From Lithodes maja (taxonomy: Eukaryota > Arthropoda > Malacostraca > Decapoda > Lithodidae), in assembly GCA_037953745.1 (NCBI GenBank), contig JBAKBP010000202.1:1-64000 (forward strand): DNA of 64,000 bases, in the 5' to 3' direction. The translations under genes were made by a program, and so were the position numbers. Positions 10,316 through 22,019 of this stretch are shown here, piece by piece (positions within the stretch are counted from its first letter, which is position 1; each line of letters begins with the position of its first letter). The notes under the pieces were generated by a model. It did no database searches and had not been told where the DNA came from. It saw only the letters and a list, made by a program, of their open reading frames with translations.

Positions 10316-10443
10316 GATCTGCTTGTGAACTCTGCCAGCTCTACGAGACTGACAACAACTATGGACTCTACCAACACACCACAAGCTACCAACACCATCC
10401 CCTAACTATGGACTCTGCCACCACAACCTACGAACTGTCTGGG
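10316..10443 (+). other. Candidate exon, paralogous borders to 8684-8857
   Basis: Preceded by cttgttttcag and followed by ctggg|gtgagttactgc, the same borders as 8684-8857. The interior contains two phrases with atggactct. The frame starting at 10318 is open throughout, but the frame used by the other candidate is not, so a shared protein is doubtful. The same acceptor region occurs once more before 10731. Confidence 0.3.
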
Positions 10444-10730
10444 GTGAGTTACTGCCCAACTCATTATACTCTGTGCATGACACATAGGCCAATAATCAGT
10501 TTTTATTTCCACAATTTGAAAGTTAAAAAGTTTACTAGAAATATGCAGCATAATCGTCGCTGAATAATTAGTATCTTATTTCCATATGTTAATGTAACTG
10601 TTGAACATTCAAAGACAAAACTAATTACTGGCCTACTTGTCGTGAACATAGTATTGTTTAATGTATTATATATGATCTCAGCGCTTGTCAATCTATTGCC
10701 CAACTTAATGTTTTGTTTCTTGTTTTTCAG

Positions 10731-10835
10731 GATTGGGGTGGCTGCCCGTGGACTCTGCTGCCTGTGGACTCTGCTGCCTGTGGACTCTGCTGCCTGTGGA
10801 CTCTGCTGCCTGTGGACTCTGCTGCCTGGGGACTC
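10731..10835. repeat. 16-bp minisatellite after a duplicated acceptor
   Basis: tctattgcccaacttaatg and cttgtttttcag precede about five copies of gtggactctgctgcct. The acceptor region is homologous to that at 10270-10315. No donor with the ctggggtgagt border follows, so the third exon-like copy appears incomplete. Confidence 0.75.
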
Positions 10836-10916
10836 TGCCGGTTGCTGCCTAAGGACTCTACCGCCGCTGCTAGAGTTCCCACGCCACTACCATTCAAGGG
10901 GAGTGATAGTTGTGTT

Positions 10917-11245
10917 TTGTTTGTAGTTAGTTGTAGTTAGTAGTAGTTAGTAGTAGTTAGTAGTAGTTAGTTGTAGTCGTAGTATGTAGTCGTAGTGGTG
11001 GTGGTTAGGTTAGGAGGGTAGGTTAGGAGGGGAGGGTAGGTTAGGTTAGGAGTAGTCGTAGTCTGTAGTCGTAGTAAGTAGTCGTAGTAAGTAGTCGTAG
11101 TATGTAGTCGTAGTATGTAGTCGTAGTATGTAGTCGTAGTAAGTAGTCGTAGTATGTAGTCGTAGTATGTAGTCGTAGTATGTAGTCGTAGTAAGTAGTC
11201 ATAGTATGTAGTCGTAGTAAGTAGTCGTAGTAAGTAGTCTAGTTG
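10917..11245. repeat. GTAGTCGTAGTAT 13-bp satellite with TTAGG-like insert
   Basis: About 17 imperfect units of gtagtcgtagta(t/a), interrupted at 11000-11055 by ggttaggttagg-type sequence. The minus strand is open and encodes Tyr/Thr/Leu runs; this is compositional. Confidence 0.85.
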
Positions 11246-11249
11246 CATG

Positions 11250-12540
11250 GTATGAATGGTGTGTGTTAGGTTAGGCTAATCTATTTTTCCCTTTCAGATC
11301 AGATAGGCTTTATTACCTTTACTCTAATCTTTGCTATTTTTCTTATTACTTCACAGTTTTGTTGATGTCCCCTCTCCCCCCCTTCTTCCCCGAGTTGGTT
11401 CCCTCCTTCAGCTTCAATATTTTGCTTTGCTTTAATTTCAATAATGATTGTATTTGCCTTAAATGTAACTTATGATATATTCTATCACTTGAATTCATAA
11501 CTCTGTATTTGCTATTAACTTCACTTGATATAATATTGTTATATATCGTCTTTGTCACGCGAACTTTGCTTAATAAAAAAAAAAAACTAACTTCTATCTT
11601 TTATTGATCACTATATTATAAGCTATGACTTTTATAACTGATAAAAACTTAGAAATATAGTTCTCAATTATAAATAAAATTCCAATATATGGACTTAGAA
11701 ACAAAAATAAATAAAATATGAAACTATACACATAAGAGAAGTTAGAGAACTGAGAAAATATACTGAATATGAAAAGAACTTAGAAAAACTATACTTGAAT
11801 AACTTAAAGTAATAATTATATATAACTTAAAAAATATAATGAACTTGTAATAACAAACAAATTATAATGGATATTAAAAAGAATATATCGACTTAGTATT
11901 TTATTGATCAGTCACATACATTTGTATAATATCTTGAGAAACAAAAATATAATGGATATTAAAAAGAATATATAGACTTAGTATTTTATTGATCAGAGTC
12001 AGACATACATTTTTATATTATCTTACAAAATTCATATACTTTTAATACTTCATTATTTTTGTATTATCCTTACTGGTTTAAAGATCTTATAACAAATAAA
12101 CAAAGTTTTGCTTTTATATTACGTACCTAAAGTACTTTATACCGAACTTGCTTTGTGACCATAGTACCCTTATAACTTTTGGTTCACTACATTATTTGCC
12201 CAACATATATATGTACAGTAATTTTCTTTAAGTACATCTTTATAATTATTAATTTTCCTATAACCATTGGGCTTTCGGGAATTTTTCATATATTTATTTT
12301 GGAATTTAAGCTTATAATATAGTTTCATTGGCAATGCAGTTGGCATTTTTTATAATTCTTAATCATTGATTTCAGTTTAACTTTTGTTTAATAGCCAAGC
12401 TGTTAAGTAATACTTTTATATTTTTGTCAATGTTCTTAAGTGTGCCGTCTATATATAATTCTTCTCGGGTTCAATCTAGTTCATAAGTTAGTCTACACCT
12501 AGACTATCTCCCTCTCCCACCAGGCAGTACTGAGTTAAGC
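11250..12540. other. AT-rich non-coding stretch with a polyadenylated 3' end
   Basis: At 11565-11586 gcttaataaa runs into an A tract, which looks like a poly(A) signal and tail of a retrocopy or 3' UTR. From 11600 the DNA is strongly AT-rich with a local duplication (aatggatattaaaaagaata at about 11868 and 11950). No gene recognised. Confidence 0.5.
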
Positions 12541-12769
12541 CTGTATTTTAATAATAATGTTAACTATACTAGTTTATAGCCTAATTCTAGCCTATTCTGT
12601 TTATGAAGTAGTGTTGAATAATTTTGACACTAGCTTATGTATAGTGGGCAGCTTTTTGGGGGAGGTTGGGGGCTCCGAATTATTGCAAGTTTTTCTTCCT
12701 GTGGTGTGTGAAGTAGTAGTGTTAAGTGGAGTAGGGATGTTGGCAAAATGAGAAAGTCGGTTGGCATTG

Positions 12770-13320
12770 TGATTAGTGTGATATTTGTGAATGCTGGCAG
12801 AGTACGTGATGAACGTAGGGTAGAGATATATTCATTATTTGAGTAAGTGTATGTTTAGGTGTTAAAAGTGTGCGGTCAAATTAGGGTAAGGTAGTTATAT
12901 GCCAATTAAATGTGTGTAAGACTGTTGGCAAAGTAGAGTGTAGATTGTTGGCAGAGATAAGAGAAGACAATCATTGAATCTAAATGTTGGCAGTGTGATT
13001 AAGTGTGTTGGCAGTATTCATTGGTCTTGGTAATTACGTGGTGTTGGCCAAGTGGTGTATAGGTGTTGGTTAATTTAATCATTGAAGGTATTATGCAACT
13101 AGAGCTCTGTACAATAAATAAGCATGTGTGTTGGCAGTGAAATGTGTTTAATTGGTAGTGTTGGTAGTGATATTTGATGTGTTGGCAGTGAAATTTGATG
13201 TGTTGGCAGTGTAATTAGGTCTGTTGGTAGTGTACTTGGTGTGTTGACAGTGGCATTTGGTGTTTTGGCAGTTATTTGGCGTGTTCTAATATTTGTTGTG
13301 TTGGTAGTGTTCAGTGTTCT
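12770..13320. repeat. Dispersed GTGTTGGCAG minisatellite
   Basis: About fifteen occurrences of gtgttggcag or close variants at irregular spacing of 15-45 bp. The reverse complement, ctgccaacac, is the core of the repeats at 2.9-3.2 kb and 8.7-8.86 kb. From 13330 to 14270 I see no repeat, RNA or coding feature. Confidence 0.7.
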
Positions 13321-14274
13321 CAATATGACATGTGGTTGTCTATCAAAATATTGCCTATGCCAAAGTTAATTGACTGGAGCTATGTGCAAATTAGGATTCA
13401 ATCTCTTATCCCCATGCATTTGTTTTTACTGGCCGTATCCCATAGAACTGTTCATGTTATTTTAGGTAATGTATATATTTAAGTATTATTACGATGTTTT
13501 ATGTAATTGTAAACTATTGTATATATGTAGTTACTGGAGTCGCTAAGTTATATATTCCTGAACTATATATCTACTGATCTATTCTTCCCATGTAACAGGT
13601 GTATATCTACCAATGTAACTATCATAATCTATCCCATGTAACTATTGCCATTTGCCTGCTTATCCCAAACCCATGTAGCTCTTCCTACCTACCTCTCCAA
13701 GAAGCTAGATATTTAGGTATTGAAAGTCATCCCTCCTCACCCTCACCCAGACATTTTATTTTGTAGTTCGTTTCGTGAACTTACCGTTTCTATTATCTGG
13801 CAATGTATTCCAATATTTAAAATTTGGATTTATAATAATTTGTAAAGTTTTCTTTCAATTTATCGAGGGTATTGGCGTGTAGTAATGGCTTGTTCTATTC
13901 ATTCAAAAATGAAGATTAATTCATTTAAGTTAGATTTCAAACCTTTAATATTAGTTTAATTGGCTTTGCTATTATTGATTTCAGTTTAATTTCAGTAATC
14001 GTTATCCAAAAATATTTCTGCGATATTGGATTACAATAATAATTAGTTAATTTGTTTGCATTCAAAGTTAATATGAATAACTATCAACAATATATATGAT
14101 TTATCTACAATATTGGATTACATCAACAGGTTGGAATCAATAGTCAAGACTCAAATATTTTATTTTTTTATTAAGGTAGCATTGTCCATTGGTCCAGGGG
14201 TCCTCAGTCTGGTCGCAGCAACACATCACATCTGTAAAAAGATTAAAATATTGAGGCACCAGAAATACAGGAGT

Positions 14275-14555
14275 TTCAAGGAGGGGGTCGGGGGTCCTGA
14301 GGGGGGTACAAGGGGGGGGAGGGTCCTGAGGGGGGGTCGAGGTGGGTTCCTAAGGGGGGTCCTAAGGGGGTAGAGGGGGGGGGTCCTGAGGGGGTAGAGG
14401 GGGGGGGGGTCCTGAGGGGGTAGAGGGGGGGGGGGTCCTGAGGGGGTAGAGGGGGGGGGTCCTGAGGGGGTAGAGGGGGGTCCTGAGGGGGATCCAGGGG
14501 TTGGGTGGGGGGTACCAGGGGTAGGATGGGGGTCCTGGGGGGGGGGGGGGGTTCT
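14275..14555. repeat. G-rich minisatellite, GGGGGTCCTGAGGGGGTAGA
   Basis: About ten units of 22-30 bp, each with two or three G runs of four or more. The strand asymmetry is extreme, and several units meet the G3+ x4 rule for quadruplex formation. Confidence 0.88.
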
Positions 14556-14856
14556 AGTTTTTGGTTATATATTAATATTTTTCGTTCAGTCTCCTATATA
14601 ACCATTCCACACCCGCTAAGAGTTTTTCCCTTTCCCTTCCCTGGTAGTTCATCCTATCCCCATCCCAGATAGACCTTCCCTTCAGCCCTAGTTTGTTCTA
14701 TTCTGTTCTATTGTGCACACTAGTTCTATTCTGTATTCTGGCTAAATCTATTATCCTCCCTCCTTCCCTGGTACATCAATACCCTCCCTGCAACACGCCC
14801 CCAAACACACATAAGAAAAGTCAGGAATATATTTGTAATGTATATTTTATTGTCAG

Positions 14857-15050
14857 GAAGCAGTCAAGAAGTCGTCGGTGTCAAGTATGGGATATGAGCA
14901 GACGGTATCAAGAAGGACAAACGGTAGGAGTAAAGCAGATGCAGCAGACAACAGAAAAGGCTAGGCACAGCAGAACGGGCCAACAACAGACAGCAGAACT
15001 GGTGACAACAGACCGAGTACATCGACAACAGACAAGGAATTAACGATGAG
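14857..15050 (+). other. Candidate exon, Gln/Arg/Thr-rich
   Basis: attttattgtcag precedes and gatgag|gtagga follows. One frame is open for 62 codons but stops just before the donor. Repeated aacaacaga/cagcag motifs dominate. There is no domain; a splice-flanked low-complexity segment is all I can support. Confidence 0.25.
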
Positions 15051-15294
15051 GTAGGAGCGAGCTTGCTATGGTTGGTCAAACAAATTGATCTGTTTTGACT
15101 AAGATTTGTTTGGTATATTATCTGTCTTTATGAAGATGTTTATGTGTTGAATATACAGTATATGGAGAGATATTGAGTGAGCTGGAGTATTCAGTATGAA
15201 GTTGTAGGTATTCCATTTGAGTTTGTAGGTAGTGAAGTGTGAGCATAATTAGTGGATGGTGATGAGTCTAGTTATTGAATATGACTTTATTCAG

Positions 15295-15452
15295 GTTGAA
15301 AGGTGGGATTCAAACAAGATGTGGACAGACGAGAGCAAAGCGACTATTGGACACACATCAACGACTGCCACAGCATCAATGGACCCTTCAACAGTGGAGC
15401 GAAATCATCATGAGTTGAGAGAGGCACCATTGCAGCGAACAGCGACGATTCG
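15295..15452 (+). other. Candidate exon, open across its length
   Basis: gactttattcag precedes and attcg|gtgagc follows. One frame is open across all 158 bp (peptide includes WDSNKMWTDESKATIGHTST). It lies 244 bp after the previous candidate. No homology recognised; it may be part of a rapidly evolving or non-coding transcript. Confidence 0.3.
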
Positions 15453-15479
15453 GTGAGCAAAACTAAATATTGTTGTATG

Positions 15480-17300
15480 GGAAAAAGAGGTCAGTCAGTC
15501 AGTCTACCTAACTTCATTAATAAGTCCAGGGGAACAAGAGGCCCCTAGGAAAAGGAAAGAAAGAAGAGATATAAAACAGTGTGCCCATCAGAGTAGGCCA
15601 CCCTTCATTCACTCCTTGATATATTCCAAATCAGTGCATCAACTTTAGGATTGACATTTTACTTTACAATTAAGTATAGATCTGTATTAATGGAATTATG
15701 AAAGCTAAACAAATCATTGAAAGATTAAATTTAAATGCTAATTAACCAATGAAACTAATTAGACCTAGTTAAATTAGATCGTAAAGTCTAAAATTATACC
15801 AAATTCCTGTAAAGTGCTTATCATATTGTTAATGCAATTATTGATGCTAGTATTCAAGAGTTGGGCAAACACTGGAGAATAATGGTTAAAGTTTAAATTT
15901 ACTCCTCTAAACAGGATTATATAACTATCCTGTAGAATTTATGTGATTACTGAAAACATTGGTTTAATCACTACAAACAAAACTATGCCAGCTGTAGAAC
16001 AAATTTATCAAAGACTTTAATATCGAATATTTACCTAAACAAATGGACCTTTTAAGTAAAGCATTAGGACTGCTAGTATTCTAAAGACAGGAGTCATAGG
16101 TCTAAAGTTATATCCGTTGTACGAATAGGCTTTAATACCTTTGAAGTAGTCCTAAGGAAATAATCCAATTTACAGTACAACCATTTACGTTAATATTTAT
16201 CACTAGTCTAGCTAGGCATGTAGGCTTGACGTTAAGTATTGCAACAACATATAAATGAAATTACAGTCCTTAGCCATGGGGAGACTGATATTTGCAGATA
16301 TTTTGATAGAATCATGGGCATAACTGCTTAAAACGAGGCATAGGTGCTCATCAAGGCCATCTAAAAGCTTACATCCGAGTCCACCTAGGATTAACATTAA
16401 ATCAACATTTGGATGGGCCTTGGTAATTATTTTGTAGTCACAATGGCCTGTGTTTTATTCGTCAGTGAGACAAGTGGTACAGTGACAATATGAGCAGCCT
16501 GTTTTACCAATTACATTAGAGGCCTAGTATATTGTTATCCAGTGAAGGACAAATTTGCAAAGTATTTTAAGTGGGGTTACTTTAGACCGATATTGAGTTT
16601 ATTCTAAGCTGGTCTATGATAATTGTTCATCTACAATGGCATTTACATCTGTCTCGGCAGGTTAACCAAGATAGATTCAATTCAATTAGTCACATTATAA
16701 GAGTGAAAACAATGAAGTTTCATAGTATATCTCCATTATAATTTTCTTAGTCTCCAGTGTTTTGCATATTAGTATAAAACCTACTGTATTAACTTCCAAG
16801 ACTGAAGTGACTACATACTAATATTAACAAGGGTACAGTCAATATAAATAGTTCGCCGACACTTCTATGACTTGAAACAAATCTTACTAGTTGCACAGGC
16901 TATTGGAAGTACATGAGGACTGTCAAGGAATTTTTTTAACTTATAATTGCACTGTATTTGAGCAGGATTTTGGGCGAACTATTTTGGTTTCGACTAACTG
17001 GCAGCATTTTTCTAGATCGAACTAAAGGAAATTCGTATATTTGGCAACACTGATATTACAATACAAACTTATGAATTTATAGAACGTATGCATAGAGGAA
17101 TAATTACAGTCTGATAAGTTACCCTTTGAAAACATATTAATAATGATAAACCCATCTAAGGAAATAAAGGTACATATAATAACCAAGGGAAGGTCTATCT
17201 ACTGTACTGTATATACAACTATATTATTTAGTTTATACTCTAGTCAATCAAACTGATTTTGATATAAGTAACACCCCGTTCTTTAACATTACTATAAAAT
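15480..17300. other. Unannotated AT-rich DNA
   Basis: No open frame of interest, tRNA-like fold or repeat family member recognised on either strand. Confidence 0.5.
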
Positions 17301-17324
17301 ACAAACCCCAATGTACTTTAATAA

Positions 17325-17420
17325 ACTAATTAAAGCATATGGCCCTCCCGGGATTCTAACTCTGGACACCACACTCAGAACATTAGCACTTAAACTTCTA
17401 TATACTCAAGACCCGTCCTG
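17325..17420 (-). mobile_element. Possible decayed tRNA-derived SINE
   Basis: On the minus strand gttagaatcccgggagggcc is B-box-like and sits in a layout similar to SINE family S1 (followed by a tatgctttaattag stretch). Only the 3' half of a tRNA is suggested. Confidence 0.3.
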
Positions 17421-17759
17421 GGAAACTCCCACTACAAGATGGCCAAGGCAAATATTCCTCAAGGTTACTTTAACAGACATAACTTCAGGATCTTTTAAGA
17501 GCTACGTAATGTGAACACTAATCAGATGTGGAAAACTTTAATTCAGTAGTATTAATCATTATCTATTATAATATTACCCAATTCCATAACCCATTTAAGC
17601 AGATGACTCAAATGTTTTGTTCATCATTGCTACCTCCAGACGATTTTAGTTAACTTAAAAAAGAAGCGGTCAGAGTTTGAGTGTTAATTTGGATAATCTT
17701 AAGCTCTTTTGATTCCCAGAGTTTAGTAAATATCTGTCATTAATTTTGTTTATACTGTC

Positions 17760-18260
17760 ACTATGATTATTTACTTTATTATGGGTACCCATAGATAATT
17801 TTACTCAGTTTAGGAAGGACCGGTTGGATTCTAAAGGTAGATATAATGTGTACCCCGTTGATTCCTTGTGGTCCTTAACTGATCTATAGAGTCTCGTGAA
17901 AGCCAGAATAATTTTGTTTACTAATCATACGGAAACTTGTTCTTTCAAATAAATTACGCCAAATTAAGTTATATTTTTGCTACCTCGGGACTTTTTCAAC
18001 TTAGGAAAGGCCTGGCATAGATAGAAGTTTAGTTTAAGTACTGTGTTGGACCTTTCATTCCCAGTGGTTCTTCCAAAGCTGATTAAAATTATCTGGTTGA
18101 AGCATTGATCATATTGAAAATATGGTGTATTAAAACTAAACAATTACTTAAGAAAAATCTCTGCCTACCTACAGGGAACAGTCTAGTTAATTTAGCGAAT
18201 TTAGTTAATTTTCACCAGTCACCCACTGCCACAGATCTCAGTTTGGGAAGGATCAGTTTC
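17760..18260. mobile_element. Decayed family B MITE copies
   Basis: Phrases such as ataattttactcagtttagg followed by aaggacc, and ccagaataattttg, preserve the family B stem order but are heavily diverged. Two or three overlapping remnants are likely. Confidence 0.45.
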
Positions 18261-18452
18261 ATGATAACTTAATAAACATCAGTGTTGCCATTTGTATGAA
18301 ATACTTAAAATTGGTTAGATAAAGCTGCTGCCTATACCCTGTCCACCACTTATGATAGTCTATGCAATATTTTGAAGTTTATTAGGCATGACTAAACTGG
18401 TTTACTTCAACCAAATATTTGTTCAAGTTCTTAGGCCAAAATAGGCAAAGTA

Positions 18453-18510
18453 TATTATTATTATTATTATTATGATTATGATTATTATCATAATCATTAT
18501 TATTATCTTA
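18453..18510. repeat. (TTA)n / (ATTATG)n microsatellite
   Basis: Triplet TTA/ATT repeat with internal palindromic tcataatcattatta. Confidence 0.85.
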
Positions 18511-18674
18511 AAATAGTTTAATCTGACTAGAAGTTTGACTAATTTAAAGTTATACAAACTAGCTTCGAAATTACAGGATGCACACATTTCAAAATAGGTT
18601 AGCTTATGTGCCATGATAATAATTGAACTGAAAGTCGCCAAATCCCATCTTAAGAATTATGATTTGTTAAGTTG

Positions 18675-18785
18675 TTTTTCCACCAACCAACTTCACCTCT
18701 AAACTCAATGAAATCAACAAATACATGTGGCACTCCAAGGACTCGAACCTAGGATACTCACATCGAAATTCCGCGCACTTATGCA
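18675..18785 (-). mobile_element. tRNA-related SINE, family S1
   Basis: The complement carries ggttcgagtcc (18739-18749) and the same flanking order as 8985-9108: bounded by cgcggaatttcgatgtgagt on one side and ttggttggtg on the other. Confidence 0.65.
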
Positions 18786-19299
18786 TAACAATGATTTAAT
18801 ATTTTAGGATTATAGGGTATCATCGACCACTCACAAAGTGAAACCATCAAAATTAATCATACTTTGGGGGATATGGCATAAAGTTTGGTACCGGTATTTA
18901 GGTCTTACAAAGGCCTAAGTCCACTAAGGCAGGAGTCAGCCGCCGGTGTGTACTCCAGGATAATGATTCTTCAGGCAAAAAGGGCACCAAACATTAATTT
19001 AACATCCATAGCTAGCCTTTAACTCAAATTTAAGTCTAGTAATTTCAACTGACTATAGAACAAACTTCCCAAAATATCACATTGCATAGACTTTCATAAT
19101 AAGATTGTATTAAAACATTTTAGGGACAGACCCGATATGATGGCTAGTGCAGAGTTGTGATGGAGAGGTGTTTGGCCACCAGTCTTCATCGTCTGTTGTC
19201 CCTCCCTCAGGTTGGACGTCTACCACACATCTGAAACATTAGGTCAGTATTAGTAATTTATTTGTACAACGTCAATAACTAAAGCCACAACTGCATTAT

Positions 19300-19545
19300 C
19301 TTTTAGCTCAGTTTGAGATTTTATGACTGTCGACCATTAGTTTGATGATTTCAAGACCTTTCGGCCCAATGTGTCAATATTAAGGCCTGTCATGCCATTC
19401 AAGTATCTAATTTTTCCTCGCGAACGATAGCAAGCCTGTCATTTTGGAAGAAACTGCCTTCGACCGGGATATTTTTCTACCGAAAAATGTACACATTTAT
19501 CTCTAAGGGGGGTCTTGCTGGAGGTCTAGGGAGCAAACTAAAAAC
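19300..19545 (+). repeat. Interspersed family A
   Basis: Contains gatgatttcaagacctttcg, then a cgaacgatagcaagcctgt block, a ccttcgaccggg block and accgaaaaatgtacacattt, then aaggggggtcttgctgg. This order defines family A at 20.4, 22.9, 23.7, 36.3 (inverted), 47.9 and 49.5 kb. Probably a non-autonomous DNA element; its ends are not resolved. Confidence 0.7.
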
Positions 19546-19729
19546 CTTCCCTTAACCTGTGATGTTAAGCAACTAGTCAGCCCTCTATCGTATTGTCCAA
19601 GGTTCAGGTTTTGGTAACTATACATAAGCCTGCAGTTATAAGAGGTATCAATTTTAGAACCTTTATTATTGAAATTATCTGCAGTGTAGTTTATGAATAT
19701 ATACTTCTGAATTTGTTAAAGCAGGGGGG

Positions 19730-19900
19730 AGATTGTAATGCAGTGGCGGGAACTGCATTATTGACCCTTCATGATTTTTTCTTTCTATGCGAGTGAGAGA
19801 CAAAAGGCAGAACTGCCTGTATCGAGTGCCTCCCCACCTAGTTGAAAGAGTGACAGGGACAAAATCAAGGGACGTTCGAGCCAAAATGCCTGGACACACT
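19730..19900. repeat. Repeat family D with a small hairpin
   Basis: aatgcagtggcgggaactgcatt can fold. The following gagacaaaaggcagaactgc block and cgagtgcctcccc recur at 36130-36210 directly beside an inverted family A copy, so D may be an internal part of a longer element. Confidence 0.5.
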
Positions 19901-20024
19901 GAGTTTGAAGCCATTTAAGTCACATGATCCTAAGTTGTGTCCTACCTATAGAAGGTCGAAGTTTATTATTTATAGTAAAAATAGACCATCCAGTGACTAA
20001 ATTCCACAATATTAGTATTAAACC

Positions 20025-20215
20025 TTTCACGCACAGGACGCGATTTGCGCCCTTTCTGGGATACTTAAAAGCCTTTGTGACCATCAGGGGTGTTTAGAAA
20101 CTTTGTTTAGTTACTTCAACCTCTGCAGTTGTCTTTGAGTGAGCTGTGGGTATTAAACTAATATTGGAAAGTTAATTATGAGATTGAGAGAACTATTTCT
20201 GAATACAAATAAGGT
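20025..20215 (+). mobile_element. MITE family C
   Basis: Begins cctttcacgcacaggacgc and carries tgaccatcaggggtgtttag and tctgcagttgtctttgagt, as in the 8.3-kb (inverted) and 53.05-kb copies. The right terminus is diverged. Confidence 0.7.
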
Positions 20216-20437
20216 ATTTGTAATGAACCCTGTGTTTTAGTATTAATACAGTACCTGTATATGGAACACCAGATTTTGTTAAAGAGGTCCAAACTCTAAA
20301 TAAACAACTTAAACAATATGTGCTGATAATATAATGAATACAGCACTGTACTGTATATGGGATAGGGTAAGGGAACTTGGAGACAACTATACACATGGTA
20401 ACCTAAACTTTTAATATTGTTAAGGAGAGACGAGTCA

Positions 20438-20695
20438 TTTGTCTGGTCCCCCTTCATGTTTAGCCCCATTACTTTGCCGATTATAAGACGTTCAGCCCAT
20501 TACTTTGACGATTTCAAGACTTTTCGTGCTATTTAGGAGACTAATTTTCCTGGCGAGTGATACCAAGTCTGTGATGTAGGAGGAACCGGCCTTCGGCCTG
20601 GACAATTTTCTACCTAAAAGTTTACAAATTTGTCTAAGGGGGATCTTGGGGGATGTTTTTTAAGTTTGGATGTCTAGGGAGGAAACAAATTTACA
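20438..20695 (+). repeat. Interspersed family A
   Basis: From ggtcccccttcatgtttagc through ggaaccggccttcggcctgg to tctagggaggaaac. One of the more complete copies. Confidence 0.75.
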
Positions 20696-20748
20696 AATAA
20701 TTAAATCTATGTACCAATAAATAAACCATTAGCCATTAACCCTATTAA

Positions 20749-20954
20749 CCCTTTCAAGCTCCAATACGCATTTCTGTTCTGTTTTCTGGCTACTATTAGA
20801 CGATTTTATTCAGTTTAGGAAGGGTATATGGAAGTCAGAGGGTTGATTGAGATAGTCTTTACCCTTTTAATACCCACAGGTCCTTCCTAAGCTGCACAAA
20901 ATCGTCTAATGATAGTAAAAATAAACTGCTAAAATGCGTCAGAGCTTCAAGGGG
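20749..20954. mobile_element. piggyBac-like fold-back MITE, family B (intact)
   Basis: TTAA at 20745-20748 and 20955-20958. The ends read ccctttcaagctccaatacg and the complement of gcgtcagagcttcaagggg. The stem arms (ctattagacgattttattca / gcacaaaatcgtctaatgat) are 100 bp apart. At 206 bp it is a good reference copy for the family. Confidence 0.85.
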
Positions 20955-21235
20955 TTAATATTGTTGTGTTCTTACCCTAGTTTGTTGGTGAAGGTGGTTA
21001 AGGCTCCGTTTGAGTTTCTTAAGTTGGTCTTCAGCAGTGTCTTCCTCCGCCGAGCCTCAACTGTACTGGGCGCCTCCTCTCCCCTCACATCTGTTAGAAA
21101 ATCCAATATTAAAATTACAGCTTAAGGATTTGACCACTTGCAAGTTTCAAGCTATAAGGAAGTGGAGTTTTTTATATAGACATTTAGCAGAATTAAGAGC
21201 TAAAATATGAGTTGTATTGCATATATAAACACAGT

Positions 21236-21615
21236 AGCTGTGGTGGTCAGGTGGTGAGCACGCTTGCGTGTGAATCTGAAAGACCCGGGATCGAATCCCT
21301 GCCACGGCGGACATTTAGTGGGTGCGGTAGTACGTCCTAGCATGTGTCACATGCTTGTACCCAGTCAGGGGACATCCTGACGACGTATACAGACTAAAAC
21401 ACACATAACAAAGCCACTCCAACACCTTCCTCGCTCTCTCCAACACCCCTTCTCAACACTCTTCTCTGAGCTAGTGCCGATAAAAATGGCATGGTCAGTC
21501 CTGTAAAGAATCGTAAGATTTAGTCTTAAAGATTCCAGGACGAGCTCATTAGCGGCGGATCCCCAGATCGACCGTGGTGATTGTCACCTAAACATCTACA
21601 AAAGTACAAGTACAT
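21236..21615 (+). mobile_element. tRNA-derived SINE (family S2) with A and B boxes
   Basis: An A-box-like tggtcaggtgg (21244-21254) and a B-box ggatcgaatcc (21288-21298) are 34 bp apart, as in tRNA-type Pol III promoters. They are followed by a 300-bp tRNA-unrelated body ending near tgattgtcacctaaacatct. The tRNA region lacks a perfect cloverleaf, so this is a SINE and not a functional tRNA gene. TSDs were not found by eye. Confidence 0.75.
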
Positions 21616-22019
21616 AAAGCCAAATTCACGTACTTTCTATCCATCAAAAACCTACAGCACTGCATTTCTGTTTAATAACTTTGTATACGGCCCAAGCTTC
21701 CTTATAGCCTGAAACTCACAAGTGGTCAATTAGGCCAATATTTCTGATATAATGCAGATTTTCAAAATTTATCAATATGTTTGCAACAACAAAAATTATA
21801 TCTCAACCATAGTCAAGGTGGTCGTGATGCCTGGAGTATCGGGTCGTCTTGGGTTGGGCAGGGTCGGGTAAGATCGCGACGGTCCTCCCATCTCTAACCT
21901 GTTGGGAAGATTTAACATTACATTAGTCACAGGATTCTGGCATACCTTATTTCACCGTTGTTCCTCTTCCGTCGGGCCATCCAGCTCATTCCTGTTGACA
22001 AAATGTTTAATTATTACAG

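Noticed and set aside
12557..12751. Small membrane protein of 64 aa
   Set aside because: Hydrophobic by AT-rich composition, with no homologue, splice context or conservation evidence.
21236..21310. Functional tRNA gene
   Set aside because: A and B boxes are present, but the acceptor and anticodon stems do not pair well, and a SINE body follows.
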